Assembly (NCBI RefSeq): GCF_011045025.1
Contig: NZ_JAAKZX010000087.1
Coordinates: 1-38,531 of the forward strand
DNA from: Streptomyces ureilyticus
Lineage (GTDB): Bacteria > Actinomycetota > Actinomycetes > Streptomycetales > Streptomycetaceae
Length of the DNA: 38,531 nt
Direction: 5' to 3'
Position numbers and translations under genes: made by a program. This document shows, piece by piece, positions 24,452-31,696 of the stretch. Position 1 is the first letter of the stretch. Each line of letters begins with the position of its first letter. The notes under the pieces are model-generated. The model was not told where the DNA came from and did not search any database. It worked only from the letters and a program-made list of their open reading frames with translations.

Positions 24452-24945
24452 GACACGGTCGGGGCCGGGGAGGGACCGGTCAGGCCCTTCTCCGCACGCC
24501 AGCCGTCCACGATGGCGGCCTGCAGACCGAACATCTCGGTCTTCTCGTTCGGCTGCTCATGGTCGTAACCGAGCAGATGCAGCACCCCATGCACCGTGAG
24601 CAGCTGAAGCTCCTCGTCCATGGAGTGCTGCGTCGCCGCCTCCTTGCCCTGCCGCTCGGCGACCTCGGGGCAGAGCACGATGTCACCGAGCAGCCCCTGC
24701 GGCGGCTCGTCGTCGTCCTTCGACGGCGGACGCAACTCGTCCATCGGGAAGGACATCACATCCGTCGGCCCTGGCAGCTCCATCCACTGGATGTGGAGCT
24801 GCTCCATGGCATCGGCGTCCACGACGATCACCGAGAGCTCGGAGAGCGGGTGGATACGCATCCGCGCGAGCGCGTAACGGGCGATGTCGAGGATCGCCTG
24901 CTCGTCGACCTCGGTTCCGGACTCGTTGTTGACGTCGATCGACAT
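24448..24945 (-). CDS. ybeY: rRNA maturation RNase YbeY
   Basis: YbeY is a metal-dependent endoribonuclease acting in 16S rRNA 3' end maturation and ribosome quality control. The 165-residue protein has the three zinc histidines His119, His123 and His129 in HGVLHLLGYDH, and the preceding TDVMSFPMDE. The start at 24945 gives the usual MSIDVNNESG beginning; the open frame extends far upstream but only as antisense to phoH. It lies 13 bases after the phoH stop and overlaps the next gene by four bases, so translation is coupled in the phoH-ybeY-hemolysin row. Confidence 0.96.
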   Translation of the reverse strand: MSIDVNNESGTEVDEQAILDIARYALARMRIHPLSELSVIVVDADAMEQLHIQWMELPGPTDVMSFPMDELRPPSKDDDEPPQGLLGDIVLCPEVAERQGKEAATQHSMDEELQLLTVHGVLHLLGYDHEQPNEKTEMFGLQAAIVDGWRAEKGLTGPSPAPTVS

Positions 24946-24958
24946 GATCGGGCTTGGT

Positions 24959-26011
24959 CTACTTCCGTTTGTCACGGCCCGTGTGGGAGCCGTTCTGCGT
25001 GCCGTTCTCGCTGTCGTACTTCTCGTAGGCGTCGACGATACGGCCGACCAGCTTGTGCCGTACGACATCCTGCGACGACAGCCGCGAGAAGTGCACGTCG
25101 TCGAGCCCCTCCAGGATCTCCTGGACCTGCCGCAGACCGGACTTGGTGCCCGCCGGGAGGTCGACCTGCGTGACGTCACCGGTGATCACGATCTTCGAGT
25201 CGAACCCGAGCCGGGTGAGGAACATCTTCATCTGCTCGGCGCTCGTGTTCTGGGCCTCGTCCAGGATGATGAAGGCGTCATTGAGCGTCCGACCCCTCAT
25301 GTAGGCGAGGGGCGCCACCTCTATCGTCCCCGCCGCCATCAGCCGCGGGATCGAGTCCGGGTCGAGCATGTCGTGCAGGGCGTCGTACAGCGGGCGCAGA
25401 TACGGGTCGATCTTCTCGTACAGCGTGCCCGGCAGGAATCCCAGCCGCTCGCCGGCCTCTACCGCGGGGCGGGTCAGGATGATGCGGTTGACCTGCTTGG
25501 ACTGGAGGGCCTGGACCGCCTTTGCCATGGCGAGGTAGGTCTTGCCGGTGCCCGCCGGGCCGATGCCGAAGACGACGGTGTGCTTGTCGATGGCGTCGAC
25601 GTACCGCTTCTGGTTGAGGGTCTTGGGGCGGATCGTGCGGCCCCGGGAGGACAGGATGTTCTGGGTGAGCACCTCGGCCGGGGTTTCCTCCGGGCCGTTC
25701 CCGTCTTCACTTGCCCTCAGCATGGCGATCGAGCGTTCCACCGCGTCCTCCGTCATCGGCTGTCCGGTGCGGAGCACCAGCATCATCTCGTCGAACAGGC
25801 GCTGGACGAGGGCCACCTCGCGGGCGTCGCCGACCGCGCTGATCTCGTTGCCCCGGACGTGGATGTCGGCCGCCGGGAAGGCCTTCTCGATCACGCGCAG
25901 GAGGGCGTCTCCTGAGCCCAGCACGGTCACCATGGGGTGCTTGGGCGGGACGGTGAACTGCGCTTTCGCTTGTCCCTGGACGGGGCTGTGCGCTGTGGGT
26001 GTCTCAGTCAT
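24959..26011 (-). CDS. phoH: PhoH family protein
   Basis: A 350-residue cytosolic ATPase. The P-loop GPAGTGKT is at residues 151-158 and the Walker B FIILDEAQN at about 248-255. The N-terminal part carries a KH-like region (IRVIEKAFPAADIHVRGNEI-like spacing), and the C-terminal part the ITGDVTQVDLP sensor motif typical of the family. PhoH proteins are linked to RNA metabolism through their partner YbeY. The ATG at 26011 begins the conserved MTETPTAHSP sequence; the frame is open to 26104 but without family similarity. It is followed by ybeY on the same strand. Confidence 0.95.
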   Translation of the reverse strand: MTETPTAHSPVQGQAKAQFTVPPKHPMVTVLGSGDALLRVIEKAFPAADIHVRGNEISAVGDAREVALVQRLFDEMMLVLRTGQPMTEDAVERSIAMLRASEDGNGPEETPAEVLTQNILSSRGRTIRPKTLNQKRYVDAIDKHTVVFGIGPAGTGKTYLAMAKAVQALQSKQVNRIILTRPAVEAGERLGFLPGTLYEKIDPYLRPLYDALHDMLDPDSIPRLMAAGTIEVAPLAYMRGRTLNDAFIILDEAQNTSAEQMKMFLTRLGFDSKIVITGDVTQVDLPAGTKSGLRQVQEILEGLDDVHFSRLSSQDVVRHKLVGRIVDAYEKYDSENGTQNGSHTGRDKRK

Positions 26012-26179
26012 GGGCCGGCTCGTAGGCCTTGCTCGTCCTCCTCGACAGGGTCCGCAGCCAGATGACTGCCTTTGCACTGCCAGGGTACGTCGGAGCACTG
26101 ACAACGCCGTAGGCGTTTTCGGGGGCCGTTACCGGAGGGGTATGGGACGGGGGGAACGAGGGAGCTCGGAGCCGCGCCC

Positions 26180-27148
26180 TCAGAACCCGAGCTTCCGCAG
26201 CTGCCTCGGATCCCGCTGCCAGTCCTTCGCGACCTTCACATGGAGGTCGAGGAAGACCGGCGTACCGAGCAGCGCCTCGATCTGCTTGCGGGACTTGATG
26301 CCGACTTCCTTCAGGCGCTTGCCCTTCGGGCCGATGATGATGCCCTTCTGACTGGGGCGCTCGATGTAGACGAAGGCGTGGATGTCGAGGAGGGGGCGGT
26401 CGGCGGGGCGGTCCTCGCGGGGGAGCATCTCCTCGACCACGACCGCGATGGAGTGGGGCAGCTCGTCGCGTACGCCCTCCAGGGCGGCCTCGCGGATCAG
26501 CTCGGCCACCATGACCTGCTCGGGCTCGTCCGTGAGGTCGCCCTCGGGGTAGAGGGCCGGGCCCTCCGGGAGGAGCGGGACGAGGAGGTCGGCCAGCAGG
26601 TCCACCTGCTTGTCGGCGACCGCCGACACCGGCACGATCTCCGCCCATTCGAAGCCGAGTTCCTTGCCGAGCTGGTCGATGGCGATGAGCTGCTCGGCGA
26701 GGGCCTTCCCCTCCACCAGGTCGGTCTTCGTGACGATCGCGATCTTCGGCGTCTTCTTGATGGACGCCAGTTCCTTGGCGATGAAACGGTCGCCCGGCCC
26801 CAGCTTCTCGTTCGCCGGCAGACAGAAGCCGATCACGTCGACCTCGGCCCAGGTGGTCCGTACGACATCGTTGAGCCGCTCGCCGAGCAGCGTGCGCGGC
26901 TTGTGCAGACCGGGGGTGTCCACCAGGATCAGCTGCGCGTCCGGCCGGTGCACGATGCCCCGTACCGTGTGCCGCGTGGTCTGCGGCTGGTTCGCGGTGA
27001 TCGCCACCTTCTGGCCGACCAGAGCGTTCGTGAGGGTGGACTTGCCCGCGTTCGGGCGGCCCACGAAGCAGGCGAAGCCCGCGCGATGGATGGCCCCGGA
27101 AGACTCCGGCGGCTCGGATGACTGGGTACGAACGCTCATGGCGCCCAT
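26180..27148 (-). CDS. era: GTPase Era
   Basis: Era is an essential GTPase that binds the 3' end of 16S rRNA during 30S assembly. The 322-residue protein has G1 GRPNAGKS (30-37), G3 DTPG (77-80), G4 TKTD (140-143) and the C-terminal KH domain with IIIGPKGKRLKEVGIKSR. Two starts fit: 27148 (MGAMSVRT) and 27139 (MSVRT); AGGGAC lies just before the first. It is separated from phoH by about 170 bases, so it may have its own promoter. The gap 26012-26179 shows no gene. Confidence 0.96.
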   Translation of the reverse strand: MGAMSVRTQSSEPPESSGAIHRAGFACFVGRPNAGKSTLTNALVGQKVAITANQPQTTRHTVRGIVHRPDAQLILVDTPGLHKPRTLLGERLNDVVRTTWAEVDVIGFCLPANEKLGPGDRFIAKELASIKKTPKIAIVTKTDLVEGKALAEQLIAIDQLGKELGFEWAEIVPVSAVADKQVDLLADLLVPLLPEGPALYPEGDLTDEPEQVMVAELIREAALEGVRDELPHSIAVVVEEMLPREDRPADRPLLDIHAFVYIERPSQKGIIIGPKGKRLKEVGIKSRKQIEALLGTPVFLDLHVKVAKDWQRDPRQLRKLGF

Positions 27149-27264
27149 TGTCCCTGATCATCGGAGTCCCGCCGCACGTGTTCACATCCGTACGTCCGCA
27201 CCTTCACGTGCGGACGTTCACGGGCCTTACGGTGCACGCCGCGCCCCCTTACGATCACGGGTTC

Positions 27265-27603
27265 ATGAAGCTCATCATCGCGATCATCAAGCCGTACCGC
27301 CTCGACGAGGTCAAGAACGCGCTCCAGGAGGCGGGCGTCCACGGCCTGACCGTCACGGAGGCCAGCGGCTACGGGCGGCAGCGCGGGCACACCGAGGTGT
27401 ACCGCGGGGCGGAGTACCAGGTCGACCTCGTCCCCAAGGTCCGTATCGAGGTCGTCGTCGACGACGCGGACGCCGACGCCGTGACCGACGCGATCGTCCA
27501 GGCGGCGCGGACGGGGAAGATCGGCGACGGCAAGGTGTGGGCACTGCCGGTGGAGACGGTGGTGCGGGTACGGACGGGGGAGCGGGGCCCGGACGCGCTC
27601 TGA
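27265..27603 (+). CDS. P-II family nitrogen regulator (GlnK-like)
   Basis: A 112-residue P-II signal protein. The core MKLIIAIIKPYRLDEVKNAL and the T-loop GYGRQRGHTEVYRGAEYQVD are intact, with Tyr51, the residue modified by GlnD-type enzymes in this family, and KIGDGKVW and RVRTGERG near the end. Streptomyces GlnK normally sits between amtB and glnD; neither gene is here. The protein is close to a GlnK but carries its own differences, so it may be a second P-II. The upstream 27149-27264 contains no gene. A strong hairpin follows its stop. Confidence 0.92.
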   Translation: MKLIIAIIKPYRLDEVKNALQEAGVHGLTVTEASGYGRQRGHTEVYRGAEYQVDLVPKVRIEVVVDDADADAVTDAIVQAARTGKIGDGKVWALPVETVVRVRTGERGPDAL

Positions 27604-27617
27604 GGCGTCGCGCCGGC

Positions 27618-27653
27618 TGATCGGTGCCGTCTGCGCGCCGACGGCACCGATCA
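27618..27653. terminator. Bidirectional terminator hairpin
   Basis: TGATCGGTGCCGTC, loop of 8 bases, GACGGCACCGATCA forms a perfect 14-bp stem. It stands between the P-II gene (plus) and the secreted protein gene (minus), which converge here. Confidence 0.85.
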
Positions 27654-27703
27654 CCACGTACGGAGTTGTACGGGGGTTACGACGCTTGCCGTGGAGCTAC
27701 GGC

Positions 27704-28180
27704 CTACTCGAACACGAACGGGCCCGGCGACTGCGGCTCCTGGGCGGTGCACGTGATGTTGATGCCGATGACCGTCAGGTTCAGGGAGCCGCCGAACGCC
27801 TCAAGGCTGTCCCCGGCGGCGACCGTGCCGGTCAGGGGCCCGACGGTGACCCCCTCACCGGCGGCTATCGCGGGGTTCTCGGTGCCGGAGAACGTGGTGA
27901 TGCCGCCGCTCGCCTTCACCATGGTGAGCGAGGCCTGGATGGAGTCCTCGCCGAGGGCGATCGGCGAGGTGATGTCGGTGGAGCTGACGGTGATGGTGGC
28001 GGAGGTGCCGTCCTGCGTGGCGGTGAGGGTGGCCTCGCCGCCGCCGAGGAGGCTGCACTCCGCGTTGATGGTCGCCGACTGCGGGACCACCGCGGCGGCG
28101 CTGGGGGCCAGGACGAAGCCGGTCATTGCGAGGGTGCCGGCCGCGACGGCCGCACCGATTCCGATCCGCTTGCGTCTCAT
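27704..28180 (-). CDS. Small secreted protein, function unknown
   Basis: A 158-residue protein with a signal peptide: MRRKRIGIGAAVAAGTLAMTG followed by FVLAPSAAAVVPQ, with cleavage likely after SAAA. The mature chain of about 125 residues is rich in threonine, glycine and serine, has a repetitive beta character and only two cysteines (NAECSLLGG and ITCTAQE), one near each end, which may form a disulfide. The start at 28180 is preceded by AAGGAAAGGGA, and a longer open frame begins at 28237 without a signal peptide. No relative was recognised. A palindrome upstream may regulate it. Confidence 0.75.
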   Translation of the reverse strand: MRRKRIGIGAAVAAGTLAMTGFVLAPSAAAVVPQSATINAECSLLGGGEATLTATQDGTSATITVSSTDITSPIALGEDSIQASLTMVKASGGITTFSGTENPAIAAGEGVTVGPLTGTVAAGDSLEAFGGSLNLTVIGINITCTAQEPQSPGPFVFE

Positions 28181-28273
28181 GAATTCCCTTTCCTTGGTGG
28201 GGAGTTGCCATGTGGGAACGGTTGACGGACCGCCCACGGGTGGGGGCGCGGAAATGCTGCGCGGGGTCTGATC

Positions 28274-28286
28274 TGACGGTCCGTCA
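28274..28286. promoter_or_regulatory. Candidate operator palindrome
   Basis: TGACGG-T-CCGTCA is a perfect 13-base palindrome 94 bases upstream of the secreted-protein start. A related partial site TGACGGACCG lies at 28223-28232. The pattern is of the kind bound by TetR-family dimers; the regulator is not known. Confidence 0.45.
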
Positions 28287-28413
28287 AAAGAAAGAGTCGA
28301 GGTCTATTGAGGCCTGAGTGGCGCCTGTTGGCAAGAGAAGCGGAAGTGATTCTTCTGATGGTTGGAGGAAGTGGCCGAAGACGGTTGATGGTTGCCCGAA
28401 AACGGGCTCCAGC

Positions 28414-29751
28414 TCAGGGCTGTGCGCGCAGTACGTCCCGCAGCCATCCGTACGACGCCTTCGGTGTCCGCTTCAGCGTCTCGTAGTCGACGTGGACCAG
28501 GCCGAAGCGCCTGGCGTAGCCCTCCGCCCACTCGAAGTTGTCCAGCAGCGACCACACGAAGTACCCGCGTACGTCGACGCCCGCCTCCAACGCCCGGTGC
28601 AGCGCCCGGAGATGGCCGTCCAGGAACGCGATCCGCTCCTGGTCGTCGATGCCTTCGTACGAGCAGCCGTTCTCGGTGATGACGATCGGCGGGAGGCGGT
28701 CGCCGTAGCGGTCACGGAAGCTCGTCAGCAGCTCCGTCAGTGCTTCCGGGATCACGGGCCAGCCGAAGTCCGTGACCGGGTGTCCTCCCTCGATCTCCCT
28801 TACGGAGAAGGGGAGTTCGGCCGGAAACGTGTAGCCGCCGAACTCGATGTCGGCGCCCTGGGGTGCGCCCACGCTGGTCGGTGCGTAGTAGTTGATCCCG
28901 TACCAGTCCAGCGGCTCGGCGATCACCTTCAGGTCGGCGGCGACGTCCCCGGGCATCAACTCGCCCAGCCCTTCCGGGTATTGGCCCAGCAGGAGCGGGT
29001 CGGCGAACAGTTGGTTCAGCAGTACGTCGTAGAAGCCCGCCGCCTCGACGTCGGCTGCCTCGTCGGACGCGGGCCAGGTCGGGCCGTGCGAGTTCGCGAT
29101 TCCGATGTCCGTGACTCCGGCCGCGCGCAGGGCTCGTACGGCCAGACCGTGGGCCAGCAGCTGGTGATGGGCGGCGGGGAGGGCGTCGAACATCAGCTGC
29201 TTGCCGGGTGCGTGGGTGCCGAGGGCGTGGCCCAACAGGGTGTGTTCGGCGGGCTCGTTGAGGGTGATCCACTTGCTGATCCGGTCGCCGAGGCGTTCGG
29301 CGACGAGGGCCGCGTACTCGGCGAAACGCTCGGCGGTCTCGCGTCGTAGCCAGCCGCCCTCCGTTTCCACGGAGAGCGGCAGGTCCCAGTGGAAGAGGGT
29401 CGGAACGGGCTGTACGCCCGCTGCCGTCAGCTCGTCCACCAGGCGGTCGTAGAAGTCCAGGCCGCCGGGGGACTGGACGCGGGGCCAGGAGATGGAGAAG
29501 CGGTACGCTCCCACGCCCAGGTCGCGTAGGAGGGCCACGTCTTCGGGGTAGCGGTGGTAGTGGTCGCAGGCCACGGCCGCGGTGGTGTTGTCCTTCACTC
29601 GGCCTGGTTCGGCGGTGAAGGCGTCCCAGACGGAGGGGTCGCGCTGGTCCGCGGCGCCTTCGATCTGGTGGGCGGAGGTGGATACGCCCCAGAGGAAGCC
29701 GTCCGGGAACCGGGGCATGGGGTTGGTCGCGCCGCGCGCATCGCTCGCCAT
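28414..29751 (-). CDS. Beta-glucosidase, glycoside hydrolase family 1
   Basis: A 445-residue GH1 enzyme that hydrolyses beta-linked glucosides by a retaining mechanism. The start region FPDGFLWGVSTSAHQIEGAA is the GH1 N-terminal signature. The acid/base is Glu166 in TLNEPAEHT and the nucleophile Glu360 in VITENGCS. SISWPRVQSPG and FVWSLLDNFEWAEGYARRFG are further family motifs. No signal peptide is seen, so it works inside the cell on imported sugars. The ATG at 29751 has AAGGA eleven bases upstream; an ATG at 29763 is possible but has the purines directly adjacent. A TTACCG palindrome sits just before it. Confidence 0.94.
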   Translation of the reverse strand: MASDARGATNPMPRFPDGFLWGVSTSAHQIEGAADQRDPSVWDAFTAEPGRVKDNTTAAVACDHYHRYPEDVALLRDLGVGAYRFSISWPRVQSPGGLDFYDRLVDELTAAGVQPVPTLFHWDLPLSVETEGGWLRRETAERFAEYAALVAERLGDRISKWITLNEPAEHTLLGHALGTHAPGKQLMFDALPAAHHQLLAHGLAVRALRAAGVTDIGIANSHGPTWPASDEAADVEAAGFYDVLLNQLFADPLLLGQYPEGLGELMPGDVAADLKVIAEPLDWYGINYYAPTSVGAPQGADIEFGGYTFPAELPFSVREIEGGHPVTDFGWPVIPEALTELLTSFRDRYGDRLPPIVITENGCSYEGIDDQERIAFLDGHLRALHRALEAGVDVRGYFVWSLLDNFEWAEGYARRFGLVHVDYETLKRTPKASYGWLRDVLRAQP

Positions 29752-29765
29752 GCCTCGGATCATCC

Positions 29766-29778
29766 TTACCGGCGGTAA
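29766..29778. promoter_or_regulatory. Candidate operator palindrome at GH1 start
   Basis: TTACCG-G-CGGTAA is a perfect palindrome immediately upstream of the beta-glucosidase start codons. It could be an operator for a sugar-responsive repressor or a small hairpin affecting translation. Confidence 0.35.
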
Positions 29779-29809
29779 CAGAAGTCAACAGTCCGGCGTG
29801 AACTGCCCG

Positions 29810-30076
29810 TTACGCGCCCTCCTTCAGCACCCTTGAAATCAGCTTTCGTTGCTCCTCCGTCAGGCGGGGGTCCGAGCAGTACACCGTCTTTTCGTCGACG
29901 GTGATCTGGTAGCTGAAGCCGTCGGGGACGCCGATCGGGGGTGTCTGGCGGGCTGCGGCTACGGCCTGTTTGGCCAGGTCGTGCCACTCCTGGGCATCGG
30001 CCCGGCCCGCCGTTTCCACCGAGGCGTGACGGTCGATGCCCGCGAATCCGCCTGTGCGCTTCACCTGGATACGCAT
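29810..30076 (-). CDS. Protealysin inhibitor emfourin family
   Basis: An 88-residue protein matching the emfourin family, small cytosolic inhibitors of protealysin-like M4 metalloproteases. The opening MRIQVKRTGGFAGIDRHASV and the C-terminal YQITVDEKTVYCSDPRLTEE are characteristic. No signal peptide is present. It lies 61 bases downstream of the M4 protease gene on the same strand, the usual gene pairing. It has a single cysteine. That emfourins inhibit their neighbouring protease is known; for this pair it is inferred. Confidence 0.88.
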   Translation of the reverse strand: MRIQVKRTGGFAGIDRHASVETAGRADAQEWHDLAKQAVAAARQTPPIGVPDGFSYQITVDEKTVYCSDPRLTEEQRKLISRVLKEGA

Positions 30077-30137
30077 GGTTCCTGTCTAGTACGAAAGCGT
30101 CCGGCGGGCCACTCCTGGGCCGCGCCCATGCCCCCGC

Positions 30138-31205
30138 TCAGGCCGTGGGCACCCCGACCCGCTCCCACGCCTTCGCGACGGCCTGGAGTTCCTCGCCCTC
30201 GCCGTACGCGGTGCGGGCCTGCGCGATGGTCAGGTTCGCGAAGTCGGTGAAGGTCGCCTTCGAGTCGAGTTCGCCGCCGGTCAGGACGTCGTACCAGATC
30301 TGTCCCGCGCGCTCCCAGGCGTTGCCGCCCAGCGTGGTCGCGGCGAGGTAGAAGGCGTGGTTGGGGATACCGGAGTTGATGTGGACGCCGCCGTTGTCGC
30401 GGCCCGTCTGGACGTAGTCGTCCATCGTCGCCGGCTGCGGGTCCTTGCCGAGCACGTCGTCGTCGTACGCGCTGCCCGGCTCCTTCATCGAGCGCAGCCC
30501 CTTGCCGGTGACGCGCGGCGCGAGCAGGCCCGCGCCGATCAGCCAGTCGGCCTCGGCGGCGGTCTGGCCGAGCGTGTACTGCTTGATCAGCGCGCCGAAC
30601 ACGTCCGACATCGACTCGTTCAGGGCGCCCGGCTGGCCGAAGTAGGTGAGGTTCGCGGTGTACTGCGTGACGCCGTGGGCGAGTTCATGGCCGATGACGT
30701 CGACGGGGATCGTGAAGTCGAGGAAGATCTCGCCGTCACCGTCGCCGAAGACCATCTGCTCGCCGTCCCAGAAGGCGTTGTTGTACTCCTCGCCGAAGTG
30801 CACGGTCGCGTTGAGCGGCAGGCCTTCGCCGTTGATCGAGTTCCGCTCGTACGCCTTCAGGAACAGGTCGAAGGTCGCGCCCAGGCCGGCGTACGCGCGG
30901 TTGACCGTGGCGTCCTTGCCGGGCTTGTCGCCCTCGCCGCGCACCTTTTTGCCGGGGAGTTCCTGCTTGTGTTTGGCGTCGTAGATCGTGCGGTTCGGCT
31001 GGTCGACGGCGCCCTTGGGCGGGGCGACGGTCGGTGCGCCGAGGACGGTCGTCAGGCGGCGGTGGGTGCGCTCGAGGGCGTCGCGCTCCAGGGTGCGGCG
31101 CGCCGGACCGGCGAGGGCGGGGTCCTCGGACCGGGCGAGGGTGTCGAGGACGTGGGGCGGCACGATGGTGCAGAAGGTGGGCTCGAAGCCACGGTTCGCG
31201 GTCAT
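30138..31205 (-). CDS. Protealysin-like M4 metallopeptidase
   Basis: A zinc metalloprotease of the thermolysin family, 355 residues. It lacks a signal peptide and a long propeptide; instead it has the short PPH-type precursor motif (TIVPPHVLDTLA, about residues 12-24) seen in protealysins. The zinc site is HELAH at 173-177, the third ligand Glu197 (LNESMSDVFG), and the substrate-side His275 is in NGGVHINSGIPNHAF. The start at 31205 has AAGGTG seven bases upstream; the longer frame to 31253 has no family similarity. It likely acts in the cytoplasm or leaves by another route, and is kept in check by the emfourin gene that follows. Confidence 0.94.
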   Translation of the reverse strand: MTANRGFEPTFCTIVPPHVLDTLARSEDPALAGPARRTLERDALERTHRRLTTVLGAPTVAPPKGAVDQPNRTIYDAKHKQELPGKKVRGEGDKPGKDATVNRAYAGLGATFDLFLKAYERNSINGEGLPLNATVHFGEEYNNAFWDGEQMVFGDGDGEIFLDFTIPVDVIGHELAHGVTQYTANLTYFGQPGALNESMSDVFGALIKQYTLGQTAAEADWLIGAGLLAPRVTGKGLRSMKEPGSAYDDDVLGKDPQPATMDDYVQTGRDNGGVHINSGIPNHAFYLAATTLGGNAWERAGQIWYDVLTGGELDSKATFTDFANLTIAQARTAYGEGEELQAVAKAWERVGVPTA

Positions 31206-31332
31206 GACCGCACCTTTGCACTGAGTTATCTGGCTGTCACCAGGCGCAACCATGATTGGTGGAATGCGAGGATACGAGCGCCGTGGGGGTTACCCGTTGT
31301 GTTATGGCTGCGGGTTCGTTGTGGCTGGTCGT

Positions 31333-31409
31333 TCCCCCACTCTCGACTTCTCCCCCACTCTCGGCTTCGCTCGAGCGGGGGGACCCCCATGAGCGGGGGA
31401 ACCCCCATC
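31333..31409 (+). repeat. Dispersed palindromic repeat, intergenic copy
   Basis: The near-identical partner of 7806-7883: TCCCCCACTCTCGACTT, a second TCCCCCACTCTCGGCTT, then CGCTCGAGCGGGGGGACCCC and CATGAGCGGGGG. Here it lies between genes, in the 363-base gap (31206-31568) between the M4 protease and the leuA leader. The rest of that gap holds the leuA promoter region and no gene. Confidence 0.85.
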
Positions 31410-31489
31410 GCGGCGGAGCCGCATGTGTCACAGCCCCGCGCCCCTAACAAGGGCGTGCCTCAGCGGGCCTGTGTGACCTTGTGCACCTT

Positions 31490-31520
31490 TTGTGTGGTAC
31501 GTCTCTCGGTCCCGCATACT
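31490..31520 (+). promoter_or_regulatory. Possible leuA promoter
   Basis: TTGTGT (31490-31495) and CATACT (31515-31520) with a 19-base spacer lie about 50 bases before the leader peptide start. The match is weak and the spacer long. Confidence 0.35.
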
Positions 31521-31568
31521 GATACGAACCCTCGCTCGGAGTCGGCCTCCGCTAGCATTCCTCGCATC

Positions 31569-31616
31569 ATGCGTTTCGGGCTGCTTCTCCTTAGCTGCCG
31601 CGGCGAGGGCCTGTAG
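31569..31616 (+). CDS. leuA leader peptide
   Basis: ATG at 31569 encodes the 15-residue peptide MRFGLLLLSCRGEGL and a TAG stop. It has four consecutive leucine codons plus one at the end (CTG CTT CTC CTT, then CTG), the hallmark of leucine attenuation. Ribosome stalling at these codons when leucyl-tRNA is scarce should change the folding of the RNA that follows. Its stop lies inside a small hairpin that competes with the terminator stem. No strong ribosome binding site is visible. Confidence 0.85.
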   Translation: MRFGLLLLSCRGEGL

Positions 31617-31620
31617 TCGA

Positions 31621-31675
31621 GGCCGACCCCCTCCCCGCGGAGTCTGGCGTTGCGCCGTCGGCCGTCCTTCCGGAC
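31621..31675 (+). promoter_or_regulatory. leuA transcription attenuator
   Basis: GGCCGAC (31621-31627) pairs with GTCGGCC (31657-31663), followed at once by a second hairpin GTCC-TTCC-GGAC (31664-31675). A competing stem GGCCT (31608-31612) with AGGCC (31620-31624) shares bases with the first arm. The two are mutually exclusive, as expected of a leader-peptide attenuator just before leuA. Confidence 0.65.
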
Positions 31676-31696
31676 ACCACGAGGAGCCCACGCATC

